Assembly: GCA_016708435.1 (NCBI GenBank)
Contig: JADJFV010000013.1
Location: 46,955-110,954 of the forward strand
Origin: Leptospiraceae bacterium
GTDB lineage: Bacteria; Spirochaetota; Leptospiria; Leptospirales; Leptospiraceae
Reading direction: 5' to 3'
Length of the DNA stretch: 64,000 bases
The position numbers and the translations under genes are program-made. The notes below the pieces were generated by a model. It was given only the letters and a program-made list of their open reading frames with translations, searched no databases and was not told the DNA's origin. Below, in pieces: positions 53,653-64,000 of the stretch. The first letter of the stretch is position 1. Each line of letters opens with the position of its first letter.

Positions 53653-54576
53653 ATGATAGATGAGAGTTACCACAGCCCACGAAGGAAAGTATCTAACAGA
53701 ACAATTTCTGCTCCAACCAGAGAAATAACTTGCCCATTTTGTGGTAATAAAAAATTGGAAAAGAGTTTTTCAATTACAAGAAAATCCAGATGTATTTCTA
53801 TTAAAATGCTTTGAATGCTTTGCAGTTTCAGCGTCAAGAATGCCCTCGCAAGAAGCATTGGATAGTTATTATGCAGGATATTACGAGACTAATGACAAAA
53901 AAGTAACAATGGGGAACATAGATAAATTTGCTTTTCATATTTTTAAAAATTCTTTAGATCATTTAAAAAATAAAAAAGAATTGAATATTTTAGATTATGA
54001 GGGGAAATGGTGATATTTCTCTAAATATTGCCGAATAATTTTATCAAAGCTGGAATTAACAATGTTGCAATAACTTTAGTTGATTACAATTCAGAGACTA
54101 AAGCAAGTGAAATTCGAGAATTAGAATAAAATATTATAAAAAATTGTCTTTGGTAAAGGATCAAAAGTTTGATTTGGTGATTGCAAGCGCAATCATAGAG
54201 CATATTCCAAATCCAATGAGTTGATTTAAATTTCTTATTCAGTTGTCTTCACGAGAATGGTGTTTTTATGCAAGGACTCCTTATTTACTTCCTTTGTTAC
54301 GTCTTCTTAAAATTTGGTGTAAAAGTTAGACTTTACTTATCCTGGACATGTCCATGATTTGGGTTCTGATTTTTGGAATAATGTATTGAATATCATACAA
54401 AGAAAAAGTAGATTTTCAATTTTAAAATCAAAACCATCTTTTGTAGAGGCTTCTTTTAAAGAAAATTTTTTTATCGCATTAGCTGCTTATTTATTCAAAG
54501 CTCCATGGTATTTATTGGGGATAAATATGGTTTAGTCGGTGGCTGGGAAATCTTTATTAAATCCAATGAAAAATAA
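53653..54576 (+). pseudogene. Sugar-type SAM methyltransferase, heavily decayed
   Basis: Pieces of one methyltransferase run in order through different frames: TCPFCGNKK and CFECF (an N-terminal zinc pair), LDSYYAGYYET, LNILDY followed by a damaged glycine loop, FDLVIASAIIEHIPNP, TPYLLPLLRLL, FTYPGHVHDLGS and GGWEIFIKSNEK before TAA 54574-54576. At least five indels and several stops intervene, including ones outside homopolymers. This is the most damaged gene in the window and I take it to be a true pseudogene or a very low-quality stretch. The layout (zinc motif plus Methyltransf_23-like domain) is usual for LPS and nucleotide-sugar C- or O-methyltransferases. Confidence 0.75.
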
Positions 54577-54623
54577 ACGAAGAATAAATTTAATTCTAAA
54601 AAATCTTAATCGAGGAATAAAAT

Positions 54624-55543
54624 CTGAATAAACTTTCTTTTGTTATACCATGTTATAGATCCGAGAAAACGCTTCCTTCCGTTATTAATGAAATAATTCT
54701 CTGTGTTACTAAATTAAAAAAGTATAGTTATGAAATAATTTTGGTAAATGATAATTCTCCGGATAACACTTTTTCGGTTATTCAAGAATTGTGTAAAGGC
54801 AATCGTAATATAAAAAGTTTAGATTTATCTAGAAACTTTGGTCAGCATTCTGCAACTTTGGCTGGATTTGCCTATGTAAAAGGAGATATTGTTATTACCC
54901 TTGATGATGACGGGCAAATACCTGTAGATGAATTGCAATTACTTTTGAACAAAATGGAGGAAGGATTTGATATTGTTATGGGAGAATACAATGAAAGTAA
55001 ACATAGTGGACTGAGAATTCTTGGTTCGAAGATAAATGGATTTTATGGCAAAGATGCTTAATCAAAAACCAAAAGAATTGCACTTTACAAGTTTTGTCGT
55101 GATTAAAAGTTTTATAGTGAAAGAAATATTAAAATATAGAAATCCATATCCTTACCTGCCAGGATTATTACTACGAACTAGTTCTAGAATTATCAATGTT
55201 CCGGTTAACCATCGAGATAGAACGGTTGGTAAATCTGGTTATACATTCATCAAACTCTTATCTCTTTGGATGAATGGATTAACTGCATTTTCTGTAATTC
55301 CGTTACTTTGCTACTGCATTAGGAGTTATTTGCGCTATTAGTGGGTTTTCATTTGGAGGTTTTATTATTATGCATAAATTATTACATCCAGAAATTCTTA
55401 TAGGATATAGTTCCATTATGGCGACATTGCTTTTTATTGGGGGAATGATAATGTTAATGATAGGCCTAATTGGAGAATACATTGGACGAATCTATATCGG
55501 TATAAATAATTCTCCTCAATATGTAATTAAGAGAAGCAATTAA
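54624..55543 (+). pseudogene. GtrB/ArnC-like polyprenyl-phosphate glycosyltransferase, broken
   Basis: In three frames the region encodes a GT2 of about 305 residues: KLSFVIPCYRSEKTLPSV, IILVNDNSPDNTF and TLDDDGQIPVDEL (metal site), then PKELHFTSFVVIK and VNHRDRTVGKSGYTFIKL, then two C-terminal membrane helices ending GEYIGRIYIGINNSPQYVIK. This is the layout of GtrB/ArnC, which load glucose or aminoarabinose on undecaprenyl phosphate. Frameshifts lie near 55058 and 55303, and no standard start codon is seen; the frame opens at 54621 with CTG 54624 as the first candidate after GAGGAA. Function probably lost unless the shifts are errors. Confidence 0.75.
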
Positions 55544-55700
55544 TATTGATCCGCTAATTGATGTCATCAGTTTTGCGGAAGGTCAATTCAGTGTCTCAGA
55601 ATCTTTCTGTTTTAAATTTATACAGTTCTTTAAATTTTAGATTTAGAAATCCGAAAGAAATTTATCATAGATACAATGCAGAAAGGTAGAAAGTTAAAAA

Positions 55701-56566
55701 ATGAAGAAATGTGTTAGTTGTAACAAATATTTGAATTGGTGGATTGGCGATGTCCGAAGTGCGGGAAAGAGCCAGAGACAAAAAATGGGTTTCTTCGTTT
55801 TGCCTCTGACATAGAAGAGGGTGATTTGCATTACCCGCAGGAAGTGTATGATAAGCTTTATTCTTTAGAGGAAAGTAATTTCTGGTTTAATTATAGAAAT
55901 TCAATTCTTGTTTCCCAATTAAAAAAATACAAAGCTAGTCTAACAAATTTTTTAGAGATAGGTTGTGGAACAGGATTTGTAATTTCGGAAATGGAGAGAA
56001 AATTTCCAAATGCAAAAACCTATGGTTCTGAAATTCACACAGAAGGATTGGTATTGACTGGTAAAAGAGTGATGAAATCGGAATTGATGCAAATGGATGC
56101 ACGAAACATTCCATTTAGAGAAGAGTTTGATGCGATAGGTGCCTTTGATGTGATTGAGCATATTGAAGATGATAGAACAGTTTTAAAGGAAATAAATTTA
56201 TCTTTAAAGAAAGGAGGAATATTGTTATTAACCGTTCCACAACATCAATTTTTATGGAGCCAAACGGACATAGATGCAGGGCATCAAAGAAGATATGCAA
56301 GAAAAGAGTTAATCGAGAAAGTCCTAGAAGCAGATTTTAAAATACTTAGAGTTTCTTCCTTTATTTCTTTGTTGTTTCCATTTATGATGTTGTCTAGATT
56401 GGTTAAGAAAAAATCAGAGGCTAATCCTATTTTTGCGGAGCTAGAAATTAATCCAGTGTTAAACAGATTTTTTAAACTCATTTGCTCGAAAGAAGGATTC
56501 TTAATTTATAGCAAAGTTTCCTTTCCTTTTTGGGGATCGATTTTTTTAATAGGAGAAAAACAATAA
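55701..56566 (+). pseudogene. Class I SAM methyltransferase with zinc N-terminus, one frameshift
   Basis: The main frame (55736-56566, 276 residues) has CPKC near its start, LEIGCGTGFVISEM (SAM loop), MDARNIPF, AIGAFDVIEHIEDD and LTVPQHQFLWS, typical of methyltransferases acting on polyprenyl or sugar substrates. The true start is probably ATG 55701, whose frame gives MKKCVSCNKYL, supplying the partner cysteine pair; the two frames meet near 55730 and differ by one base. Only the N-terminal zinc region is affected. The next methyltransferase overlaps its stop by one base. Confidence 0.75.
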
Positions 56567-57180
56567 TGTCAGAGAGAAACAAGGGATTTTATAAATTCTT
56601 ATTTTTACCGTTTGTGTATCGTTTTTTTATTTGGATCATTGGGGCGGACGCGTTACGAGCAGTAATGACAAAGCTCTATATAAAGCCATCTAAAGGAGAC
56701 AAAGTATTAGACATTGGCTGTGGAACGGGCGAAATGCTCGATCATCTAAATGATGTTTCGTATTATGGGTATGATATAAATTCAGATTATATTGAATCTG
56801 CCAGAAAGAAGTATGGACACAAAGGAAGTTTCTTTTGTGAAGAAGTAAATACATTAGCCGTAAGTGATGCAGAATATAATATTACTTTAGCGATTGGACT
56901 TTTACATCATTTGAATGATGAAGAATGTAAAAGATTATTTGAACTAGCTTTTGCTTCTCTTAAAAAAAATGGAAGACTGATTACGTTGGACGGAGTATAT
57001 ACAGAAGACCAGTCTTTTTTAGCTCGTTATTTTGTGAGCCGAGATAGAGGAAAGCATATTCGAACAGTGAGCGAATACACACGATTAGCCAAAATGGTTT
57101 TTAGTGATGTAGAAGTGCATACACAAAATAAAATACTACGACTTCCTTATACACATATCATTCTAATTTGTAAAAAATGA
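56566..57180 (+). CDS. Class I SAM-dependent methyltransferase
   Basis: A 204-residue methyltransferase with KVLDIGCGTGEMLDHL as SAM loop (about residues 44-59), YYGYDINSDYIESARKKYG as motif II and NITLAIGLLHHLND as motif IV. The start is ATG 56566, sharing a base with the preceding stop and preceded by AGGAGA; a TTG at 56530 would overlap further. The substrate is not evident; in this locus a sugar or a lipid-linked sugar is likely. The following aminotransferase is coupled by ATGA. Confidence 0.87.
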   Translation: MSERNKGFYKFLFLPFVYRFFIWIIGADALRAVMTKLYIKPSKGDKVLDIGCGTGEMLDHLNDVSYYGYDINSDYIESARKKYGHKGSFFCEEVNTLAVSDAEYNITLAIGLLHHLNDEECKRLFELAFASLKKNGRLITLDGVYTEDQSFLARYFVSRDRGKHIRTVSEYTRLAKMVFSDVEVHTQNKILRLPYTHIILICKK

Positions 57181-58310
57181 ATATTCCTTTTAATAAACCT
57201 TATCTTAGTTCTAAAGAAATTACCTATATCCAAAAAGCATCTGAACTTGGAAAGCTTTCCGGCGATGGACATTATACAAATCTATGTCATCAATGGTTAG
57301 AGGAAAATTTACTTTGTAAAAAAGTTTTACTCACTCATTCTTGCACGGCAGCACTTGGAAATGGGAGCGATTCTTGCGAATCTAGAAGCGGGAGATGAAG
57401 TGATTATGCCCTCGTATACATTTGTATCGACGGCTAACGCATTTGTATTGCGCGGTGCAGTGCCTGTTTTTGTAGATATTAAAGAAGATTCTTTAAGTCT
57501 AGATGAAAGATTGATAGAAGATTCTATCACGGAAAAAACAAAAGCAATTGTTCCCGTTCACTATGCAGGTGTTCCCTGTGAAATGGATACGATCTTAGAG
57601 ATAGCAAAAAGAAAAATCTATTTGTAATTGAAGATACAGCACAGGCAATTTTTTCTAAATACAAAGGAAAGTTTGCGGGAACTTTTGGAGACTTTGGAAC
57701 ACTAAGTTTTCATGAAACGAAAAATATAATTTCGGGTGAAGGTGGTGCGCTTATGATTAATAATCCCGCCTTTGCAGAGCGAGCTGAGATCATTCGAGAA
57801 AAAGGAACCAATCGAAGTAAATTCTTTCGCGGGCAAACAGATAAATATACATGGGTGGATATTGGCTCTTCTTATTTGCCAAGTGAAATCATAGCTGCCT
57901 TTTTGTATGCACAGTTGGAAGATAGCAAAGAAATCCAAACTAAAAGAAATGCTTTGTGGAATAACTACCACAATGGATGTCTCGCATTAGAGGATAACGG
58001 ATGTTTTACACGTCCTAAAATGATAGAGCATATTGAACATAACAGTCATATGTATTATATAATTCTTTCTAGCCTAGAAGAAAGACAAGAGTTGATTGAA
58101 TTTTTAAAGAAGAATAATATTCTATCGGTATTTCATTATATACCGCTGCATTCATCGCCGGCCGGTAAGAAATATGGACGATATAATGATGAATTACCTA
58201 TAACCGATCGGATTTCGGATACAATACTCAGACTTCCGTTGTATTATGAATTGTCCTTTGAAGATCAAAGTAAAATTATAAATTTAGTTAGAGATTTTTT
58301 TAACAAGTGA
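57177..58310 (+). pseudogene. WecE-like sugar aminotransferase, two frameshifts
   Basis: Three frames join into one PLP aminotransferase of about 377 residues of the DegT family, nearest in text to dTDP-4-amino-4,6-dideoxygalactose transaminase (WecE). Order: IPFNKPYLSSKEITYI, then LEAGDEVIMPSYTFVSTANAF, FVIEDTAQAIFSKYKGK (PLP Asp) and LSFHETKNIISGEGG with the Schiff-base Lys, then HSSPAGKKYGRY. One surplus G near 57350-57354 and one missing A in the A5 run near 57610 account for the breaks. It would make a 4-amino-6-deoxy sugar. The dTDP-glucose pathway genes it needs are not in the window. Confidence 0.8.
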
Positions 58311-58317
58311 GAAACAA

Positions 58318-60742
58318 ATGGGATTATTAGAAATAGTTTTTATATTTACAGGGATATATTGGATTTCGTATTTTATATCGTTATTTATAACATCCAGTAT
58401 AGATTATAAAGAAATAAGAATTCCTTTGCGGATAACGCTTGGTTTTATCTATTTTAGTTTTGCTAATTCTATTTTTTTTAAAGTATTTTCGATTCAAATG
58501 TCTGTCAGCTTAGGAATTTTATTATTAGCTGTAATTAGTTATATTAAAAACAAAAACTTTATCAAAGACTCTTTTCGATCTTTCAGGGAAAGCTATCGTC
58601 TTACAATATTTTATTTTATTTTCTATTTGTTTTTATTAAATGTATTTATACTTCCTATGCATATTGCAGGTCATTATACTGCCTTCACAGAAAAAGGAGG
58701 AGATATAACAATATATTCTGATGTTTCTAAAATACTAGTTGATAGGAAAGAGCCAGCTTTTGGATTAGAAGATGGAATTGAAGATTTAATTTCCTTCCTT
58801 AGTAAGCCATCTGATATGAAAATCCAATGACCTTATTTAATTTTACGAGTTATAGGGATATAAAACTATTGGATCCACCATACGCAGAATATGCTGCGTA
58901 CAGGGTTTTTAGCACAAGATGGTATAGTTCATCACAGTTAGTCTTGAATTCGCAATTGTTTTTTCTTTCAGAAAATAATACCTTTATTTTTTATATGGTA
59001 TTAGCTTTTATCTATTCAAGCATAATAGCTTTGGTGTTTTCCTTTGCCATTGAAAAAGGAATCTTAGTAGGATTTCTTACAAGTTTCTTATTATTTTTCT
59101 CACCAAGCTTCATTAGTTCCTTTTATAATCTTTATTTAATGCATGTATTTTCTATTATGTGTATAATACTTTCTTTTTCTCTGATTCAGAAGGTAAATTT
59201 TAAAAGTATAAATATTCACTCAGATATAGTTCTAGTTCTTTTGTTTTTATTTTCAAGTTATTATATGTCTGTGTTCATAATAATTCTCCCCTATTTTATT
59301 TTTATTCTATCAAATGCAAAGGACATTCGTTTTCATAATTTCAATTTTAAAAGAGGATTTAATAACACACAGAAAATGATTTTGACTGCATTTTTAATCA
59401 TTTTGCTATCTTGGATTTTCATTGATTTACTAGGTACATCATTAAGGAAAGTAATTAGTTTTATTTTTGAGCAGTTGAATCCTACAGATGAAGAAAAAAG
59501 GGTATCTGGAATATTCTTTGGAGAATCAATTCCTATTTTTTCCCAAAAGTGGTTTTCTTTTTTTTCGGGATTGCGTTCTCAGGATCATTATCCACCCTTT
59601 ATTCCAAGCATTCCGCTCATAGAAAAAGTTTCTCAAATTAATTTAATTTCTTTTTCTTGTTGATAATTCTCAGTTTTATAAACTTTATTCGTAGCATAAT
59701 TAAAGAAAGAACATCCTATCAAACAATTATTTATACTTCGTCGATTATATTTACCATAGTCTTCTATGCTTTTATTTCTCAAAATTATTTGTACATGCAA
59801 TCGAAATCAGCTCAGTATAATTTGATTCCCCTTTACTTTGTTATCTTTTTGTTAAATAAAGATTCCATTGGCATTGAATATAAATTTCTAGCCGATAAAA
59901 CTATTCAACTTATACTTCTTATCCTAATTGTCCTACAAATCATTCTTTTTTCAATACCTAGATATTACTTTCTGCGTAATGTTTCATATAGTATGAATTT
60001 AAGTTGTGTGATGGAGGAAGGTTTTTATGAGCAAACCAAAAATATTGAAAAGGATTCATTTACTCTTATAGAATTAGAAAAACCAGGTTGTATTTATTTT
60101 ATTACACAACCTTTTTTTGGGAAGAAGATGCTTCCGACAAAACACTTGTCTCTACAAACATTGAATACATTTTTTAAAGATGGAGTCTATCAATTTGAGC
60201 AAATGGGAGAAAAAGGTGGTTTAAATGCTTCTGATTTTGTTGATGTAGACGAATTATCAGAGCGGATAACATATCTTTATCCTGAAAAAATAATAAAGAC
60301 CGATGTGAAAGACTTAGGTGTAAAAACAGAAGTAGAATGGGGAAAGAAGAAAATGGGCGAAATAAAATCTCCCGAACTAATTCTCACAGCAGATTTATTT
60401 GAAAAAAACTTTAGAACAGTTGTTACTGATGGAAAAACAAAAAGAATTCATTATAGTCGTAATGGAGCAGGGCTTTTATTCTTTCCGGATTCAAAAAAGG
60501 ATCAAGTCGTGACTGTAGAGTATAAGAATGCTCGTGAAGAAACTAAAACCATAATAAAATCCGAGAACTTAAAGTTCAAGGCTAAGAGCAAATACATTGA
60601 GACTATAAACTTTGTGGATAATCCTAAGTATGTGCAATTAAAAATTTTGTTAAAAGAAAACAAATCTCCTTTCTTTTTACATTTGCCCAAGCTAGACCAG
60701 GAATATCTAATCAGTGTGGAGACATTGAATCAGAGTCTGTAG
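58318..60742 (+). pseudogene. Large membrane protein, tandem copy A, two frameshifts
   Basis: Three frames (58318-58830, 58827-59663, 59657-60742) form one protein of about 805 residues: about ten membrane helices with the loop FTEKGGDITIYSDVSKI, a middle LLDPPYAEYAAYRVF segment, further helices, then a soluble domain from about residue 560 (SLTLIELEKPG in copy B, FTLIELEKPG here) to YLISVETLNQSL. Breaks lie near 58815-58845 and 59650-59660. Copy B follows after 53 bases and aligns throughout. Both belong to the GGDxTIY membrane family of the locus, probably GT-C-like transferases; no direct evidence of activity. Confidence 0.72.
60605..60720 (+). repeat. 116-bp identical tract, copy A (partner 63062-63177)
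   Basis: The bases 60605-60720 are identical to 63062-63177, at an offset of 2457. Sequence just outside differs, and the rest of the two genes is clearly diverged, so the tract looks like a gene-conversion patch or a conserved recombination site. Confidence 0.85.
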
Positions 60743-60795
60743 GAATAGACAATTGCTTTCAATAAAAAATAAAAAATGGTAAGGTTAAAAAAATA

Positions 60796-63199
60796 ATGGG
60801 ATTCACTGAGATACTTTTTATATTTACAGGGATTTATTGGATTTCGTATATAATTTCTTTATTTGTAACTTCTAGTTTTGATTATAGACATTTGAAGTTA
60901 CCATTACGCATAACGCTTGGATTTATATATTTTAGTTTCTCGAATGCTATTTTCTTTAAGATATTTTCTATTCAAGTATCTGTTATTCTTAGTATTTTCT
61001 TATTACTTGGAATTAGTTTTATAAAAAATAAAAACTTCTTAACAGAATTTTTTCTCGTTTTTAAGAAAACCCGTAAATCATCTGCGCTATATTTTTCTCT
61101 TTATTTGTTTTTATTAAATGTTTTTATTCTACCCATGCATATTAGTAAACACTATACAGCATTCACAGAGAAAGGGGGAGATATTTCAATTTACTCTGAT
61201 ATTTCAAAATTTCTAGTAGATCACAAAGAGCCGGCATTTGGATTGCAAGATGGGATAGCTGATTTGAAACTTTACTTTGTTAAAGGTAGTAGCGATGGGG
61301 ATAATTATACTGATTACAGAGATATACAACTTTTAGATCCGCCTTCTGCTGAATATGCTGCGTATCGAGTTATTGCTATTAAATGGTATACATCTTCTCA
61401 AGTTGTCTTAAATGCGGAATGGTTTTTTTTATCGGAGAATCTTTCTTTAAGTTTTTATGTTGTTTTGGCTTTTATTTATGCAAGCATTATCGCTTTATTT
61501 TTTGCATATACATTGGATATGGGGATAATAAATATATTACTCTATACTCTGTTATTGATTCTTTCTCCAAGTTTAATTAGCATTTTTTATAATCTTTATC
61601 TAATGCATGTATTTTCTTTGCTTTGTATTATACTTTCCTTTTCTCTAATTCTAAAGGGTAAGTTTAAAAGTTTTAATACACATTTTGATTTATTTTTTAT
61701 TCTAATTTTTCTTTTATCTAGTTATTACATGATTCTACCTGTAATTATTATTCCTTATTTCTTTTTTATAATAGGTAATTTAGGAAAAATTGAATTTTCT
61801 AAATTCAAATTAATTCGATTTGGAAATAAATGGCAGATATTAATTTTTTCCATTATTTTTCTTATTATATTATCATGGGTTTGTTTAGATGTGTTTGGAA
61901 CTTCTGTAAAGAAAATCGTTGCCTATGTAATCGCTTTGATGTATCCACAGGGAATAGATAGTAAACATGGAAACTTATCTAGGCAAAGCAATTCCTGTTT
62001 TGACAGAAAAATGGTTTTCTTTTTTTTCTGGATTGATGTCACAAGATCATTTTCCTCCATTCTTTCCGAAAATTGAATTTTTAGATACAGTCTCTAAAAT
62101 AAATTTTTATTCCTTTTCGAGTTTTATAGTATTGAGTATTGTAAATTTTGTTAGAAGCATACTAAAAAAGACAATTTCAAGAAAGTTAGTAGTCTTCAAT
62201 CTATCAATTGTATTTACAATTATTTTATATACGCTTATCGCAAAAGGTTATTTGTATTTACAGTCCAAGGCGGCTCAGTATACTTTAGTTCCCATCTATT
62301 TTGCACTTTTACTCTTAAATCAGCAGTTAATTAAGAGTAGCCTGAATACTTTTGGGGATAAGTTTTTTAAATATACTATTTTGCTTTTATTTTTCATTCA
62401 AATTGTAGTTTTTTCCATTCCCAGATATTATTTTCTACTGAGTGTTTCCAATAGTTCCAATTTAAGTTGCGTGATGGAAAAAAGTTTTTATGAGCAAACG
62501 GAAAATATTTCGAAAGATTCCCTTACTCTAATTGAATTAGAAAAGCCTGGTTGTATTTATTTTATAACGCAACCATTCTTTGGAAAGAAGATGGTTCCCA
62601 CTAAACACCTGTCGATGAATGCAATAAATGCTTTTTTAGAAAATGGAGTATACAATTATAGTAATACAATCCGCAATTTGAATGCTTCTGATTTTGTAGA
62701 GGTGGATAGTTCCAAGCAAAGTATTGTTTATCTCTATCCCGAAACGATAAGCAAGAAAGAAATTAAATACTTGGGATTTAAGACAGAGGTAGTCTGGGGC
62801 AAGAAAAATATGAATGAAATCAAATCGCCCGAACTAGTTCTTACAGCAGATTTATTTGAAAAAGATTATGGGACGACTACAATAGATGGCAAACGAAAAA
62901 GAATACACTATAGTCGAAACGGGGCAGGGCTTTTATTTTTTCCTGAATCCAAAAAAGATCAAGTCGTAACAGTCGAATATAATAATGCTCGAGAAGATAC
63001 AAAGACCACAATAAAATCGGAAAACCTAAAGTTCAGGGCTAAGAGCAAATACGTAGAAAGCATAAACTTTGTGGATAATCCTAAGTATGTGCAATTAAAA
63101 ATTTTGTTAAAAGAAAACAAATCTCCTTTCTTTTTACATTTGCCCAAGCTAGACCAGGAATATCTAATCAGTGTGGAAACTTTGGATCAGAGTTTATAA
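60796..63199 (+). pseudogene. Large membrane protein, tandem copy B, one frameshift
   Basis: Two frames (60796-62076, 61967-63199) form a protein of about 800 residues that aligns with copy A from end to end: IFTGIYWISYIISLF, FTEKGGDISIYSDISK, LLDPPSAEYAAYRV, EKWFSFFSGLMSQDHFPPF, and the soluble tail ending YLISVETLDQSL. One surplus base near 61964 separates the frames. The copies differ at many positions in the first two thirds but share 116 identical bases near the 3' end. Function as for copy A. Confidence 0.74.
63062..63177 (+). repeat. 116-bp identical tract, copy B (partner 60605-60720)
   Basis: Identical to 60605-60720. It encodes residues near the end of copy B, ending with the start of the YLISVETL segment. 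Confidence 0.85.
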
Positions 63200-64000
63200 A
63201 TGAAATTTAGATTTGAGAATATGCGAATTCTATTTTTTTCAAAAGTAAAAGGAATATTTTTCTTGGTTTCCTTTTTATTCAGCCTAGGAATCCTATTTTC
63301 CTTACTAGCCCGAATCAATATTCCCAATCTCGAAGGACAAAAATTTGGAAATATCCAACTCGAAAGGAAAATTGAAAAGCTTATCGAAATGGAAAAGAAA
63401 AGTGGAATTGATGCGATTTTCTTGGGTGCATCTACTGTTGACTTTGGAATATCTGCTAAAGTTTTTAGTGAAGAGGTTACTCTTAGAACCGGAAAAAAAT
63501 TCGTAGCTTTTAATTTTGGAACGGGAGGAGGGGATTATTTTGTTTTGCCGGACTTGGTTAAGATTATTGAATTGTATTCTAAGCCTAAGTTTTATTTTAT
63601 TCAGGCACCTTTGTTGACTGCGGCAAATCGCAAAGCAGTTTCTAATGCTCCTCTTCGTTTAATCTTAAGAGATTCGCAAGTGGGTAAATTTCTAAATTCA
63701 GTGTATTTATTTGAGATAATGAATGGAATTTGGAATTTGGAAGGTATTTCCAAAATGCCAAGTTTACGTAGCAAAATAGTTACAGGAAAAATTGAAAAAG
63801 CTCCTTCAACCAATTCGGATTTGTATTCACTGAATGAGTATGGAGATTCGATTTCATATAATCACATATATCTTAATCAAGGAATGGTTTTAGTAGAAAA
63901 GGCAAAGGATTATTTTCAAAATTCTTTTTTACAGCATGGTATGGATCAGTATCCCTTATCAAGAGATACAAACGCATACAAGATATATTTTAGTGCAGAG
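63200..64000 (+). CDS. Membrane-anchored SGNH-hydrolase-like protein, partial
   Basis: An open frame of 267 codons from ATG 63200 to the window edge without a stop. A single membrane helix at about residues 20-43 (FFLVSFLFSLGILFSLLA) is followed by a long helix and FLGASTVDFGIS (about 88), which resembles block I of SGNH hydrolases with the nucleophile Ser, and FGTGGGDYFVLPDLV. The layout suggests a periplasmic enzyme of the DltD/AlgX-like kind that acylates or deacylates cell-surface glycans. It starts one base after the stop of copy B. The catalytic Asp-His region would lie beyond the edge, so the call is moderate. Confidence 0.65.
   Translation, partial: MKFRFENMRILFFSKVKGIFFLVSFLFSLGILFSLLARINIPNLEGQKFGNIQLERKIEKLIEMEKKSGIDAIFLGASTVDFGISAKVFSEEVTLRTGKKFVAFNFGTGGGDYFVLPDLVKIIELYSKPKFYFIQAPLLTAANRKAVSNAPLRLILRDSQVGKFLNSVYLFEIMNGIWNLEGISKMPSLRSKIVTGKIEKAPSTNSDLYSLNEYGDSISYNHIYLNQGMVLVEKAKDYFQNSFLQHGMDQYPLSRDTNAYKIYFSAE

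Noticed and set aside
1..64000. CRISPR array, prophage, rRNA or tRNA genes
   Set aside because: I saw no regularly spaced repeats, phage structural genes, rRNA stretches or convincing cloverleafs. A covariance-model scan could still find a tRNA I missed.

Overview
The window looks like chromosomal DNA from a spirochaete of the family Leptospiraceae. The grounds are a low-GC genome, spirochaete-type lipoprotein signal peptides, two paralogous DUF1577/PilZ-like proteins of the kind known mainly from Leptospira, Leptospira-like LeuS and KsgA proteins, and a MarR-type EPS regulator at the edge of a large surface-polysaccharide locus, as in Leptospira rfb loci. The assignment rests on recognition and was not tested by a search.

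Positions 1-24.8 kb are mostly housekeeping and stress genes. A minus-strand pair encodes an NHL-repeat lipoprotein and an imelysin-family lipoprotein that runs off the left edge; a perfect Fur-like palindrome lies in front of it. Diverging from it is a two-gene Hsp20 operon whose promoter and leader carry two tandem CIRCE (HrcA) operators. Next come a lipoprotein, an enoyl-CoA hydratase-family protein, a DUF1577 protein, a RelE-type toxin-antitoxin pair, ksgA-comEC, a zinc-ribbon miniprotein, leuS, a DUF4349 lipoprotein, a second DUF1577 protein, and gpsA with a nucleosidase-like protein and a GAF-class III nucleotide cyclase. These are followed by gmhA, a NusG paralogue, a 2-hydroxyacid dehydrogenase, a 5'-damaged L-2-hydroxyglutarate oxidase-like gene, a small unknown gene and an AAA-ATPase/PD-(D/E)XK gene.

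From about 25 kb to the right edge almost every gene reads rightward and belongs to an O-antigen/exopolysaccharide locus: MarR regulator, GDP-fucose synthase, Wzm/Wzt ABC exporter with a carbohydrate-binding tail, carbamoyltransferase, SGNH hydrolase and a GT2. A complete five-enzyme set (wbpB-wbpD-wbpE-wbpI-wbpA) for UDP-2,3-diacetamido-2,3-dideoxy-mannuronic acid follows. Beyond it are large GT-C-like membrane proteins, a polysaccharide deacetylase, a formyltransferase, epimerases and further GT2s. An ATP-grasp/epimerase/metallophosphoesterase cassette, methyltransferases, a WecE-like sugar aminotransferase, a tandem pair of about 800-residue membrane proteins and a partial SGNH-like protein complete the locus. 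Together they would make activated sugars, assemble and decorate a glycan, and export it through Wzm/Wzt.

Many genes between 28 and 63 kb carry frameshifts, often at short A or T runs, whereas the first 21 kb has none that I could see. This could be sequencing or assembly error, or real decay of a variable antigen locus; both occur in principle, and one methyltransferase (53.65-54.58 kb) looks truly decayed. Dispersed inverted-repeat elements lie between genes at 3.3, 12.9-13.1, 15.2 and 39.0 kb.
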